64,000 nucleotides of DNA. It comes from Psychrosphaera haliotis (GTDB taxonomy: Bacteria > Pseudomonadota > Gammaproteobacteria > Enterobacterales > Alteromonadaceae). Positions within the stretch are counted from its first letter, which is position 1. Every line of letters starts with the position of its first letter. The translations under genes were made by a program, and so were the position numbers. Positions 53,124 to 62,541 of the stretch are shown here, piece after piece. The notes beneath the pieces were generated by a model. The model searched no databases, was not told where the DNA came from, and saw only the letters and a program-made list of their open reading frames with translations. Location of the stretch: NCBI RefSeq assembly GCF_039523615.1, contig NZ_BAAAFQ010000006.1, positions 186,001 to 250,000 on the forward strand, in the 5' to 3' direction.

Positions 53124-54728
53124 TTATTTTGAATTCTTTGCGTCTTTAACTATTTCACGCACATCTTTTAGCAACTGTTGAGAGTCGTAAACTATGCCGT
53201 CTTTAACCGTAAATCGTAAACCTTTGACTCTGGTTGGCTGGTTATTATCATCCAACTTGTAATGCCCAGTCCCATACAAAACTTTAAAGTTATGTAACGG
53301 GTTTTCAGTACTTACAATTAGATCGGCTCGTTTACCAATACTGATACTGCCTATCTCATCTTCCATACCTAGCGCTTCTGCACCGTTTAAGGTTGCGGAT
53401 TGAATCACTTCTAGCGAATGAAATCCAGCTTCTTGTAATAATTCCAGCTCACGAATATAACCAAAACCAAATATCTTATAAATATAGCCCGAATCTGAGC
53501 CGGTAGTAACTCGACCGCCATGGTTTTTATAATCGTTTAAAAACGTCATCCACTTTTTAAAGTTGTTTTTCCAATTTATCTCGTCGGCCGTAGTCCAATC
53601 AAACCAATAGCTTCCGTGTGCGTAGCGGCTTGGTTCAAAAAACTTCCACAGCACAGGCAAGGTATATTCTTCATGCCAAATCGCTTGTCGCTCTCGCATA
53701 AGATCGCGGCTTGCTTCATAAATAGTCATGGTTGGGTTTAATGTAAAATCGAGACTGATAAGTTCATCACGAACTTGCTGCCAGTGCTCAGAGCCAATAT
53801 CGGTGGCTTGGTTCCAAAGCTTTCCAGCTTCGGCAAAACGATGTTGTTCGTTGTTGTAATTGTAGTTTGCAGGGTAATGTTGAATAGTCTTGTCTTCAAA
53901 TAAAGCCTCTGGTAATCCGTACCAATGCTCCATAGTAGTAAGACCTAAACGTGCTGAGTCTAAGGCACTCATGCTCATTACGTTAAGCTGAGCATGATGC
54001 ATCATGGTTCTTAGACCTTGCTTTTTAGCTTCATCTAGCGCCGCAGCCATTACCTTAGGTGTTGCGCCAAAAAACTTAATGCCTTTTGCGCCTTTGCTTG
54101 CTATTAACTGAACCCATTCTCTGGCTTGTTTAGCAGTATAAATAGGCCCTTTATGACCCGTTCCAAATCCAACGTAAGGTACGATGCGAGGTGCAACAAT
54201 GGTATTTTTTTCACTGCGCTTTTTGTGTTCTAGTACCCAATCCAAACCGTTAAAGCTACCTGGCTCACGAATAGTGGTAATACCGTGACCAAGCCACAGC
54301 TTAAATACATACTCAGCTGGTACTCCGTCAGTTGAACCGCCAATGTGTCCATGCATATCAACAAAACCAGGCAATACAAATTGACCTTCAATATCAATTT
54401 CAACATCGCCTGGCTTTGCTTTTAATCTGCCCTGTTCTTTTATTGGCACTCCAGGGTAACCTACTGAACGAATATTTTTAATTCGTCCTTTTTCAATTAG
54501 GATGTCAACAGGACCTCTGGCTGGTGCGCCTTCACCATTTATTAAAATACCACCTCGAAAAATAATACGATCAGCTTGAAGGCCTTCGCTCGATTTTCTT
54601 TCTGGTGCTTTTTCACCTGGCCCGGCAACCGCAGATAATGAGCCCACCGATATGCAACTTACCAACACGACTGCACATACTTTTTGCCACGCCTTCAAGC
54701 ATAAAGCCAATTTTTGGTTGCCTGTCAT
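53124..54728 (-). CDS. Exported metal-dependent amidohydrolase
   Basis: This ~534-residue protein has a signal peptide (hydrophobic stretch ending SVGSLSAVAG) and an amidohydrolase barrel. The metal motif is in LPGFVDMHGHIGG, followed by a lysine candidate for carboxylation in KGIKFFG, histidines in RTMMHHAQL and TTMEHWYG, and the catalytic Asp in GRVTTGSDSG. The C-terminus has EIGSISIGKRADLIV. It may hydrolyse dipeptides or cyclic amides in the periplasm. The open frame begins at a GTG (54740); ATG at 54728 is the likelier start. Confidence 0.86.
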   Translation of the reverse strand: MTGNQKLALCLKAWQKVCAVVLVSCISVGSLSAVAGPGEKAPERKSSEGLQADRIIFRGGILINGEGAPARGPVDILIEKGRIKNIRSVGYPGVPIKEQGRLKAKPGDVEIDIEGQFVLPGFVDMHGHIGGSTDGVPAEYVFKLWLGHGITTIREPGSFNGLDWVLEHKKRSEKNTIVAPRIVPYVGFGTGHKGPIYTAKQAREWVQLIASKGAKGIKFFGATPKVMAAALDEAKKQGLRTMMHHAQLNVMSMSALDSARLGLTTMEHWYGLPEALFEDKTIQHYPANYNYNNEQHRFAEAGKLWNQATDIGSEHWQQVRDELISLDFTLNPTMTIYEASRDLMRERQAIWHEEYTLPVLWKFFEPSRYAHGSYWFDWTTADEINWKNNFKKWMTFLNDYKNHGGRVTTGSDSGYIYKIFGFGYIRELELLQEAGFHSLEVIQSATLNGAEALGMEDEIGSISIGKRADLIVSTENPLHNFKVLYGTGHYKLDDNNQPTRVKGLRFTVKDGIVYDSQQLLKDVREIVKDAKNSK

Positions 54729-54833
54729 CACTATCAACACCCTTCATTTAGTTATGTCGCTGTATTTATTCCATCAGCTTAAAACAAATCCTATTAAAAA
54801 AGGAGTCTGGTTTTAAGTTCTCAGTCACTTTAA

Positions 54834-57800
54834 TTAACTTTTAGAGTTTGCCTGCTGTTCTAACTGCTCATTTAATTTGTTTTCAACCGCTTTAGGGGAA
54901 CCTGTATTTCTGGCAATCCAAAAGTAAGCCATTGGTACAACATAAAGCGTAAGCACAGTAGAAAAGGCAACACCAGAAAATATAACAACACCAATAACTT
55001 CTCGGCTTTCCGCGCCAGCACCGCTGGCTAGCATTAACGGAACCGCACTCATTACCGTAGAAAATGATGTCATAACAATTGGGCGTAAACGTTGCTTTGC
55101 TGCGCGTATTAACGACGTTTTAAAGTCTCCGCCTTTATCTCGCAACTGATTGGTAAACTCGACAATGAGTATCCCGTTTTTGGCGGCTAAACCTATCAAC
55201 ATCACCAAACCAATTTGACTGTAAATGTTTAAACTTAGGCCCGCGATTTCCAAACCCATCAAAGCTCCAACTGCAGCTAATGGTACCGCCAACATGATCA
55301 CCAGTGGGTGAACAAAACTTTCAAACTGTGCCGCTAACACCAAGTAAGTAATAGCCATTGCCATCAACATAACAAATGCAATAGAGCTGCCTGACTCTTT
55401 GTAAAGCGCAGACTCACCTTTATAGTCAACTTGAACCGCATCAGTAATATTCTCAGCAACAACTTGGTTTAAGAAATCTAGTGCCTCGCCTAACTTATAT
55501 CCATCGGCCAAGTTTGCTTCAATAGTAATGCTGCGCATTCTGTTATAACGATTTAACGTGCCCGCTGTCGCTTGTTCTTTAATAGTAACTAAGTTAGACA
55601 ACGGAATGAGTTGCTGCGTTCTAGCAGATCTCACGTACAAATCATTAAGCGCAGAAGGTGTTGCAAATGCTTCATCTGGGCCTTCTAAAACCACTTCATA
55701 TTCTTGTCCGCGTTCAATGTAAGTTGTCGCGCGACGTTGCCCTAGCGTTGCCTCTAATGTGCGGCCAATATCCGAAACCGACACACCTAAATCCGCAGCT
55801 CTCAGCGTGTCAATCTCCACCAGCACCTGTGGCAAAGTTTCTTTATAATTACTGTCTAAACGAAGCAATTTAGGGTTTTTACGAGCTTCTTCTAAAATTA
55901 TGTCTCGCCATTGGGCTAATTGCTCATAAGTATCGCCTTGCAATACAAACTGAACCGGTCGACCTAAACCTCGTCCGCCAAGGCCACTTCTCATAATGGC
56001 AAACGCACGAACATCCGTTAAGGACTGCATTTCAGCAGAAATTTCGCCCATCACTTGTTCAGTCGGTTTTATACGGTGGTCCCAATCTGGCATACCAATA
56101 ATCGCAATGCCGGCACCACCGCCAAAGCCTGGTGTTCTCACAATTACTCGGTCTACTTCACCGCGTTCGTAATACTTCAGTAGCTTTTCTTCAACCTTGT
56201 CCATATTGGCCAAGTTACTTTTATAGCTCGCACCTTCGGCTGCTTGTACGATCATGAAAAAGTTACCACGGTCTTCTTGTGGTGCAAGTTCCTGTGGGAT
56301 TGTTTTAAATAGCCCGTAAATAAGAGCAAGAGACATAAGCATAACAACAACTAAACCAGCTTTGTTAGACACTGTTTTGTTCAGCTGTGCTTCGTAGCTT
56401 GTTTCTAATTTGTGAAAACCTTTATCTAACCACTGGCCTACTTTTGATTCGCGCTCTCGGTATTGTAATATTTTTGAACACAACATCGGTGATAATGTCA
56501 GTGCCGTAAAGCTTGAAAATATAACAGCGGCGGTTACAGCAATGGCAAACTCAACAAATAAACGACCAACATTTCCTTCTAAGAATACCAGCGGTATAAA
56601 CACCGCAACCAATACTAATGTAGTGGCTATAACGGCAAACCCTACTTCTCTCGCCCCCTGATAAGCAGCTAATAGTGGTGGTTCGCCCTCTTCCATTCTT
56701 CGATAAATATTTTCAAGCACAACAATAGAGTCATCTACTACCAAACCAATGGCTAGTACTAACGCTAATAAAGTAAGTAAATTAATAGAAAAGCCTAAAA
56801 CCATAAGTACCGTAAAGGTAGAAACCAATGCAACTGGCACAGTAATAGCTGGAATAAAGGTAGCGCGCACATTACCTAAGAATAGGTAGATAACCAGAAC
56901 AACTAAAAATATAGCGATAAATAAAGTGTTATAAACTTCATCGATCGACTTGGCGATAAAAACAGATGAATCATAGGAGTCTTCAATTGATGTCCCTTCC
57001 GGCAATGTCGCTCGGATATTGTCCATCTCAGCTCTCGCGGCCTCTACAACATCTAAAGTATTGGCTTTGGACTGTTTAATGATCCCTAAGCCAATCATGT
57101 TTGCGCCGTTCCCTCTAAAGGTATTTTCATCATCTTGTGCGGTTAACTCAACTTTTGTAACGTCGCCTAACCTTACTAAATAACCATCATCACCTTTTGC
57201 TACTACCATAGATTGGTATTGCTCTGGAGTTTTATAAGCTCTTGCTATTCGAACGTTAAATTCGCGATCAATAGATTTTATTTCGCCCGCTGGCAATTCC
57301 ACATTTTCGCGACGAAGCACATTTTCAATATCAGCAACCGTCACGCCGCGAGCGGCCATGGCATCTTTATCCAGCCATACTTTCATCGAGTAATCTCGAC
57401 TTCCGCCAAGCCTCACACGAGCAACCCCATTTACAACAGCAAATCTGTCTACAATGTAACGTTTAGCATAGTCTGTCAGCTCTAATGTATTCATGGTTTC
57501 TGAGTTCAATACAAACCATACAACCACATCTTCATCGTCATTGGCTTTGAATACTTCTGGTGGTAACGCTTGGTCAGGTAAACTGCGCAGAGCTCTAGAG
57601 ACTCGTTCTCTTACATCATTGGCTGCGGCATCAATATCCACCGCTGTTTTAAATTCTATGGTGATGTTTGAGCGACCATTACGTGAGCTTGAGTTAATAT
57701 TTTTTACACCTGAGATCCCCGATATACGAGACTCTAGGATTTGAGTTATTTTGCTTTCAACTATTTCTGCTGATGCACCAGGATAGGAAGTACTTACCGA

Positions 57801-57935
57801 CACAATTGGAGGGTCAATATCAGGGTATTGCCTAAGGGCCAACATAAAGAAGGCAACAATACCGAAGGTAACTAGCAGTAGGTTTACAACTGTTGCAAAA
57901 ACCGGTCGTTTTACGGAGATATCAGAGAGCAACAT
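54834..57935 (-). CDS. RND efflux pump inner-membrane permease
   Basis: The 1033-residue protein is of the HAE1 RND type. It has 12 membrane helices in two halves, large periplasmic loops, and the helix-4 motif GLVVDDSIVVLENIYRR with the paired aspartates that carry protons. The start is LLSDISVKRPVFATVVNLLLVTFG. It should pump drugs, lipids or other organic compounds out through a TolC-type channel. It starts two bases after the adaptor stop, so they form one operon, but no outer-membrane channel gene is present here. Confidence 0.95.
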   Translation of the reverse strand: MLLSDISVKRPVFATVVNLLLVTFGIVAFFMLALRQYPDIDPPIVSVSTSYPGASAEIVESKITQILESRISGISGVKNINSSSRNGRSNITIEFKTAVDIDAAANDVRERVSRALRSLPDQALPPEVFKANDDEDVVVWFVLNSETMNTLELTDYAKRYIVDRFAVVNGVARVRLGGSRDYSMKVWLDKDAMAARGVTVADIENVLRRENVELPAGEIKSIDREFNVRIARAYKTPEQYQSMVVAKGDDGYLVRLGDVTKVELTAQDDENTFRGNGANMIGLGIIKQSKANTLDVVEAARAEMDNIRATLPEGTSIEDSYDSSVFIAKSIDEVYNTLFIAIFLVVLVIYLFLGNVRATFIPAITVPVALVSTFTVLMVLGFSINLLTLLALVLAIGLVVDDSIVVLENIYRRMEEGEPPLLAAYQGAREVGFAVIATTLVLVAVFIPLVFLEGNVGRLFVEFAIAVTAAVIFSSFTALTLSPMLCSKILQYRERESKVGQWLDKGFHKLETSYEAQLNKTVSNKAGLVVVMLMSLALIYGLFKTIPQELAPQEDRGNFFMIVQAAEGASYKSNLANMDKVEEKLLKYYERGEVDRVIVRTPGFGGGAGIAIIGMPDWDHRIKPTEQVMGEISAEMQSLTDVRAFAIMRSGLGGRGLGRPVQFVLQGDTYEQLAQWRDIILEEARKNPKLLRLDSNYKETLPQVLVEIDTLRAADLGVSVSDIGRTLEATLGQRRATTYIERGQEYEVVLEGPDEAFATPSALNDLYVRSARTQQLIPLSNLVTIKEQATAGTLNRYNRMRSITIEANLADGYKLGEALDFLNQVVAENITDAVQVDYKGESALYKESGSSIAFVMLMAMAITYLVLAAQFESFVHPLVIMLAVPLAAVGALMGLEIAGLSLNIYSQIGLVMLIGLAAKNGILIVEFTNQLRDKGGDFKTSLIRAAKQRLRPIVMTSFSTVMSAVPLMLASGAGAESREVIGVVIFSGVAFSTVLTLYVVPMAYFWIARNTGSPKAVENKLNEQLEQQANSKS

Positions 57936-57937
57936 AA

Positions 57938-58984
57938 TTACGCATCCTTATTCGGTGTTGTCACTTGAGCGCCGTCACGCACTTTTAATACACCTTTAAA
58001 TACGACTTGATCACCGGCTGACAAACCTTTCACCACTTCCGCTGAACCAGGCTTTCTTCTTCCTAAAACCACCTCTGTTTTAGAAACACTATTATCGTCT
58101 TTTAAAACATAAACAAAATGCTGATTGTTTATTGGGATAATTGCAGATTCTGGAATAACCAAAGCGTTGCTTGCTTCTGTAGTTACCTTTATTTGCAGTA
58201 ACATGCCAGGTCTTAAAGACTTAGCTTCGTTATTAAAAATGGCTCTTACTGAAAACGCCCTTGAGGTTTTATCGACTCTTGAAGAGATACTGTCTATGAC
58301 GCCTACAAAGGGTGCTTTGAATGCAACATGCATGGCGCTTACTTGTTGGCCAACTTCTACTGCAGTTAGATACTTTTCAGATAATTGGAATTCGACTTTT
58401 ATTTTATTTACATCATCTAAAGTAACAATATTAGTACTTGTTGTTATCAGTTGTCCCGGGCTTATTTGACGTAGGCCAACTTGACCTGAAAATGGGGCTT
58501 TGATGAACTTTTCATCGAGTCTGACTTTTGCAACTTGCTGTTGTGCTTCTGTGGATTCGATCAAGCTTTCTTGCTTTTCAATTGCACTGGCCGCAGTCGC
58601 GCTTTGCTTTTCAAGATCTTTTAAACGCTTAAGTTGTCTTCTGTGTTCGTTTAAGGTTGCCTTGAATTCATTTACGTTGGCTTTTTCTTCATCGTGACGC
58701 ATTGTTACCAATAATTGTCCTGCCTCAACAAACTGACCATCGTCAAAGTGAACAATATCAACTCTGTCTGTGCTATTGGCTTTTAAATCAATCGATTCAT
58801 TAGCTTGTGCGGTACCGAGTGCTGCAATTTCCTCGTTGTATGGAATTGTTTTTGCTTCAGCTACTTCTATTAATATCGAGCCACCACCTCGTCGCATTTC
58901 ACTCTTTTGCTCTGCTGGCCAAAAAGCGATAGCCAACATACCTGACAAAACAATAACAATCCAAAGAATTGGGTTTCTAAACAT
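57938..58984 (-). CDS. RND efflux periplasmic adaptor (membrane fusion protein)
   Basis: The 348-residue protein has an N-terminal membrane anchor (FRNPILWIVIVLSGMLAIAFW). A barrel-sandwich/lipoyl part follows, then a long alpha-helical hairpin (~residues 95-155: ANVNEFKATLNEHRRQLKRLKDLEK...), a beta-barrel and a membrane-proximal domain ending KVRDGAQVTTPNK. It links the RND permease to an outer-membrane channel. The permease gene follows after two bases. Confidence 0.94.
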   Translation of the reverse strand: MFRNPILWIVIVLSGMLAIAFWPAEQKSEMRRGGGSILIEVAEAKTIPYNEEIAALGTAQANESIDLKANSTDRVDIVHFDDGQFVEAGQLLVTMRHDEEKANVNEFKATLNEHRRQLKRLKDLEKQSATAASAIEKQESLIESTEAQQQVAKVRLDEKFIKAPFSGQVGLRQISPGQLITTSTNIVTLDDVNKIKVEFQLSEKYLTAVEVGQQVSAMHVAFKAPFVGVIDSISSRVDKTSRAFSVRAIFNNEAKSLRPGMLLQIKVTTEASNALVIPESAIIPINNQHFVYVLKDDNSVSKTEVVLGRRKPGSAEVVKGLSAGDQVVFKGVLKVRDGAQVTTPNKDA

Positions 58985-59102
58985 GAATAGATCCTACTAA
59001 TAAATGATTTAAAAATTATAGTAGAATCATACCTGATTGAGGTAAACCAGCCATGTGATTTGGCTTGAGTTTCAATCACCTTATCTGAACATTCACAGAT
59101 TG

Positions 59103-59561
59103 TTAGTAGTATTCTACTTTCTTTATTTTTCTTGGGCGGGTATTGATACGATACAAATCGAAAACTAGTTTCATATCTAGTTCAAGTTCTGTGGCGTAAG
59201 TGTCTCCTACAGGGTAAGACTTGACTAATCTAGCACCTCGGATCACACCTTCAACTTTTGCTTTAAGCTGATCATCTTGAGCGATTAAATTCTTAACTTC
59301 CGACTTTCCTTTGATCTGGTAACCATAAACCTGCTCGGCTAATTCTCTATAGGCGTCTAATTTTGATGCTCGCATTGCCATTATTTGCCTAATTTGTGGA
59401 TCATTGCCGCCTTGAGCTGATATTGGTGCATAACCTACCGCCCGAAGAACAGGAAACTGCTTAGGCTTTTCATATTCCCAACTAACATGTTTATCCAGCA
59501 ATGATGTGCAACCTGTTACTAACAGTGCTAAAAACAACATCGCAATAATTCGAATTTTCAT
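59103..59561 (-). CDS. flgP: FlgP-like LPP20-family flagellar lipoprotein
   Basis: The 152-residue lipoprotein has a signal peptide with lipobox LVTGC (cysteine at 18). An LPP20 domain follows, with RQIMAMRASKLDAYRELAEQVYGYQI and VEGVIRGARLVKSYPVGDTYATELELDM. In Vibrio, FlgP sits at the outer membrane around the flagellar base and is needed for motility. The divergent FlgT gene 224 bp away supports this. In Vibrio it is co-transcribed with flgO, which I do not see here. Confidence 0.87.
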   Translation of the reverse strand: MKIRIIAMLFLALLVTGCTSLLDKHVSWEYEKPKQFPVLRAVGYAPISAQGGNDPQIRQIMAMRASKLDAYRELAEQVYGYQIKGKSEVKNLIAQDDQLKAKVEGVIRGARLVKSYPVGDTYATELELDMKLVFDLYRINTRPRKIKKVEYY

Positions 59562-59785
59562 AATTCACCTTCAAGCCCAATCTATTGGTAGCAAACCATT
59601 CAAATTTTAGGCCAGTTTATCCATAGGCTCTCAGTTAACAATTAGTATAGCCCGCTTAGCAAGTTATGATGCCAAAATGGTCTGTAAATTGCAGAATTGA
59701 CTACAAACTACGTATTGCCTTTATCGTTTAAACTCAAACGACAATACTTTGACGGGTAGAACCTAACCATGAAGAGAAGCAAAAC

Positions 59786-60979
59786 ATGATTAACCCTGCA
59801 TTAAATAAATTCATAGCATTAGCACTATTTTTAGCTTTGTCTTTTGCGGCACAGGCTGATTGGTATGAGGCTACTGGGCAAGCAAAAGTAAGATATGGCG
59901 ATGTCGCTAGCGCTAAAACCAGAGCCACACAAGATGCCGTTAAGCAGGCTATGCTATTTGCGGGCGCTAATGTTGCTAGCATTCAACAGATTTCAAAAGG
60001 TTTATTAGTTGACGATTCTATCCAAGTTAGAGCTAATGGCGCTGTCAATCGAATAGAAATTGTAAGTGAACAGCAAAAAGGTGACTCTATATCAGTAACA
60101 ATACGAGCCGATATATTTCCTGAAGAAAGAGCTTGTTATGCTGCAGAGTTTGGCAAAAAAGTAGCCATCACTCAATTCCCAATTCAACATTGGGAACACG
60201 CTAAAGTAGGTGGCCTGTATGGCCTAGAAAAAGAGATCCCTCGAAAAATTGTCGCTATGCTTCAGTCCGGCAGTTCAACAATATACCCAGTTGCGTGGTT
60301 AGATAAAAAACTTAGTGTGCATCAAGATTTTGACCAACAGGGAAAAGTTCGTCATGAACTGATTGATGCCGTTGCTCAAAACGCCAACTCGCAATTTGTC
60401 ATGTTTGGTCGCATCAGTGATTTGTCTTTTGGCGATATGTCTAATTCTTATAGTTTTTGGGAAGACGATGAGTTTGAACGTTTTTTCACTTTCGAACTTA
60501 TGATTGCAAATGCACTTACTCATGAAGTTATATATAAAAACAGTTTTCACACGGAAGCCGAATGGACTTTTGACATGAGGGAGACTGTAAATGTTAATAG
60601 CCGTAAATTTTGGAACTCTGAATATGGCTCGGCCATTGAGCGTAACCTAACTGACATGCGAGATGACATTCTTGGGCAACTTAGCTGTCAGCAACTTCAA
60701 AGCAAAATATTAGCAATTCAAGAAGGGAAACAAATCCAGCTCAATATTGGTCGTGGCCAAGGCGTCTTTATTGGCCAAGAATACCGAGTCTCTTATCGTG
60801 CTGACATTATAGATAACTCAGGGAACCTGCTAACCAACTTTGTAATTAGTCCTTATAGAGTTCGAATAACAAAAGTGTATGAAAACTCTGCGATTGCTGA
60901 ATCCTTGGATAAAGACTTTATGAGTAACGTGCAGGTAAACGATGTGATTGAGCTAAAAGACTGGTCTACAGATTGGTAG
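59786..60979 (+). CDS. flgT: Flagellar assembly protein FlgT
   Basis: FlgT is the H-ring protein of the polar flagellar motor in Vibrio and related genera; it surrounds the LP ring and holds the stator. This 397-residue protein has a signal peptide (ends near FAAQADW), an N-terminal domain with ATGQAKVRYGDVASAKTRATQDAVKQAMLFAGA, a middle domain with IPRKIVAML and FGRISDLSF, and a C-terminal part with LNIGRGQGVFIGQEYRV. It is divergent from flgP. Confidence 0.93.
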   Translation: MINPALNKFIALALFLALSFAAQADWYEATGQAKVRYGDVASAKTRATQDAVKQAMLFAGANVASIQQISKGLLVDDSIQVRANGAVNRIEIVSEQQKGDSISVTIRADIFPEERACYAAEFGKKVAITQFPIQHWEHAKVGGLYGLEKEIPRKIVAMLQSGSSTIYPVAWLDKKLSVHQDFDQQGKVRHELIDAVAQNANSQFVMFGRISDLSFGDMSNSYSFWEDDEFERFFTFELMIANALTHEVIYKNSFHTEAEWTFDMRETVNVNSRKFWNSEYGSAIERNLTDMRDDILGQLSCQQLQSKILAIQEGKQIQLNIGRGQGVFIGQEYRVSYRADIIDNSGNLLTNFVISPYRVRITKVYENSAIAESLDKDFMSNVQVNDVIELKDWSTDW

Positions 60980-61084
60980 GTTTCTGTTTTGAATTTAATT
61001 AATTTGCTATAGTCTTTAGTTATTATTTACGATGAAATTTTTCAGTCCAAAATATAATCAATTTGGCGCCTAACGGGGAAAACA

Positions 61085-61441
61085 ATGACAATTGCAGCAC
61101 TGCAGTCGATTGACGGCTTAGATTTAAAAACAGGCCTAACAAATTGCATGGATGATGAGCAACTTTATAAAGATGTTATCTCAATGTTCGTTATTCAATT
61201 AGACCAAGATATTCCAATGGTTAGACAGTTTTACAATACCCAAGACTGGATAGGTTTAGGCAAGGCTTGTCATGGCATCAAAGGTGCGGCTGCTAGTGTA
61301 GGTGCGCACAAAGTTCAAGACGCGTCTGCTGAATTAGAAAAGGCTGGTAAAGAGAACAATGGGGACGTTATCAATTCTCAATTTGAGCAATATATTGTGT
61401 TGCTTGAGTCTTTCAAGGCCCAAATATCAGCCGCTATATAA
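61085..61441 (+). CDS. Histidine phosphotransfer (Hpt) domain protein
   Basis: This 118-residue protein is a stand-alone Hpt domain. It has a helical bundle with the phosphorylated histidine in KACHGIKGAAASVGAHKV (H60), the classical HxxKGxxxxxG pattern. It should relay phosphate between a hybrid kinase and a response regulator, but no kinase or regulator gene lies in the window next to it. The start ATG follows GGGGAAAAC. It is downstream of flgT, so a link with motility control is possible. Confidence 0.9.
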   Translation: MTIAALQSIDGLDLKTGLTNCMDDEQLYKDVISMFVIQLDQDIPMVRQFYNTQDWIGLGKACHGIKGAAASVGAHKVQDASAELEKAGKENNGDVINSQFEQYIVLLESFKAQISAAI

Positions 61442-61452
61442 TTCCCAAGCTT

Positions 61453-62352
61453 TTAACTGCTAATTAGCTTAGAGAGCTCTTTTATCGGGCTTTCTCCTTT
61501 AATTTTAGATTTTGTGCTTATCGGGTTTTTAAGCTCAATTATTTTACGACTTTCTAAATTCAAAACCTCATTCAATTTATCAAAATGAACAAAGTCTCTA
61601 AACAGTTTATTAAAACTGCCGTCCTGTTGTGCCAATAGAAGGCCTTTTTCAATACGTTCAGCAAGCCGCATATTTTCCATCGCGACAAAAAAGTAAACGT
61701 ATGACGGGTAATGTAAAATAAATTTTGGTTCGATCATTATGCGTTCATCATTCATAAGCTCAAACTCTCTTAATATTTCATTTAACCCACGCGGAAAGTG
61801 ATCAATTCTTTTGAGGTGTAACAACTCAATAATTGAACCATACAAACTTGCGGGGAAAACGCTAAATTTATTAAACTTTAAGATGTCATAATCCGGCCAA
61901 TCGTGCCCTTGTCCTGCGGCTAGCTCCCGAAATTTATCGATGCTCTCTATGTTTTGAAACTCTTGAAGGCGATCTTTTAATATCAAGGAAACACGATAGC
62001 CTATCAACCCCTTTAACAAAGGTATCCTTATTGGTCTTGCGACTGTCTCTCTTGCTTTAGTTGATACTGACCAGTAAACGTCAATGCTTCGCCTTGTGTT
62101 TAACTCGTGTAACGCACGCTCTTGAATAATATCGCGATTGACGTAATTAATTTTAAAGGGTCCGAATTCAGTCTCGGTTTTAGTGAGTGCAAGCTGCAGA
62201 AGCTCAGAGTAGTAGTCTACTGAGTTGTAGTTTAAGGGCACTGAAGAAACAATACGAATCGTGTCTCCCTCTGCAGAATAGGACTCATTACTAAATGCAT
62301 AAAAAGAAATAGACAGTGTTATGCCTACTATCAATGTTTTTAACAAAAACAA
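61453..62352 (-). CDS. Periplasmic solute-binding-like protein
   Basis: The 299-residue protein has a signal peptide (ends near AFSNES) and the general plan of bacterial family 3 solute-binding proteins: TIRIVSSVPLNYNS, then an NRDIIQERALHEL segment, a YWSVSTKARETVARPI region, and YFFVAMENMRLAERIEKGLLLAQQDGSFNKLF at the C-terminus. Many such Alteromonadales proteins act as signalling sensors rather than transport components. The start is a TTG at 62352 with AAGGTG ahead of it. No transporter genes are adjacent, and the ligand is unknown. Confidence 0.78.
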   Translation of the reverse strand: MFLLKTLIVGITLSISFYAFSNESYSAEGDTIRIVSSVPLNYNSVDYYSELLQLALTKTETEFGPFKINYVNRDIIQERALHELNTRRSIDVYWSVSTKARETVARPIRIPLLKGLIGYRVSLILKDRLQEFQNIESIDKFRELAAGQGHDWPDYDILKFNKFSVFPASLYGSIIELLHLKRIDHFPRGLNEILREFELMNDERIMIEPKFILHYPSYVYFFVAMENMRLAERIEKGLLLAQQDGSFNKLFRDFVHFDKLNEVLNLESRKIIELKNPISTKSKIKGESPIKELSKLISS

Positions 62353-62437
62353 GTCATCGCACCTTCTGTTTAATTCTTAAGTTATATTTAAGATAGTCAA
62401 AAACAACGAAGGTGCGAACTTAAAGTTCAATCAGATT

Positions 62438-62541
62438 TAAAAGAACGTATTCTAAAAGTCTGTGCTTTAAAAGCCCGTATTTTAGAAGTACGTGTTTTAA
62501 AATTTAGTGATTTAGAATTTAGTGCTTTAGAGTTTGATGTT
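62438..62541. repeat. Seven degenerate 15-bp tandem repeats at the 3' end of yghU
   Basis: Consecutive units start at 62438, 62453, 62468, 62483, 62498, 62513 (14 bases) and 62527. The last unit contains the stop codon and last four codons of yghU. Read on the minus strand each unit ends in TAA or TAG, with consensus near ARCACNNACTTTTAA. Confidence 0.85.

Noticed and set aside
62438..62541. Possible CRISPR array
   Set aside because: The units are 15 bp, degenerate and without spacers, and no cas gene is near.
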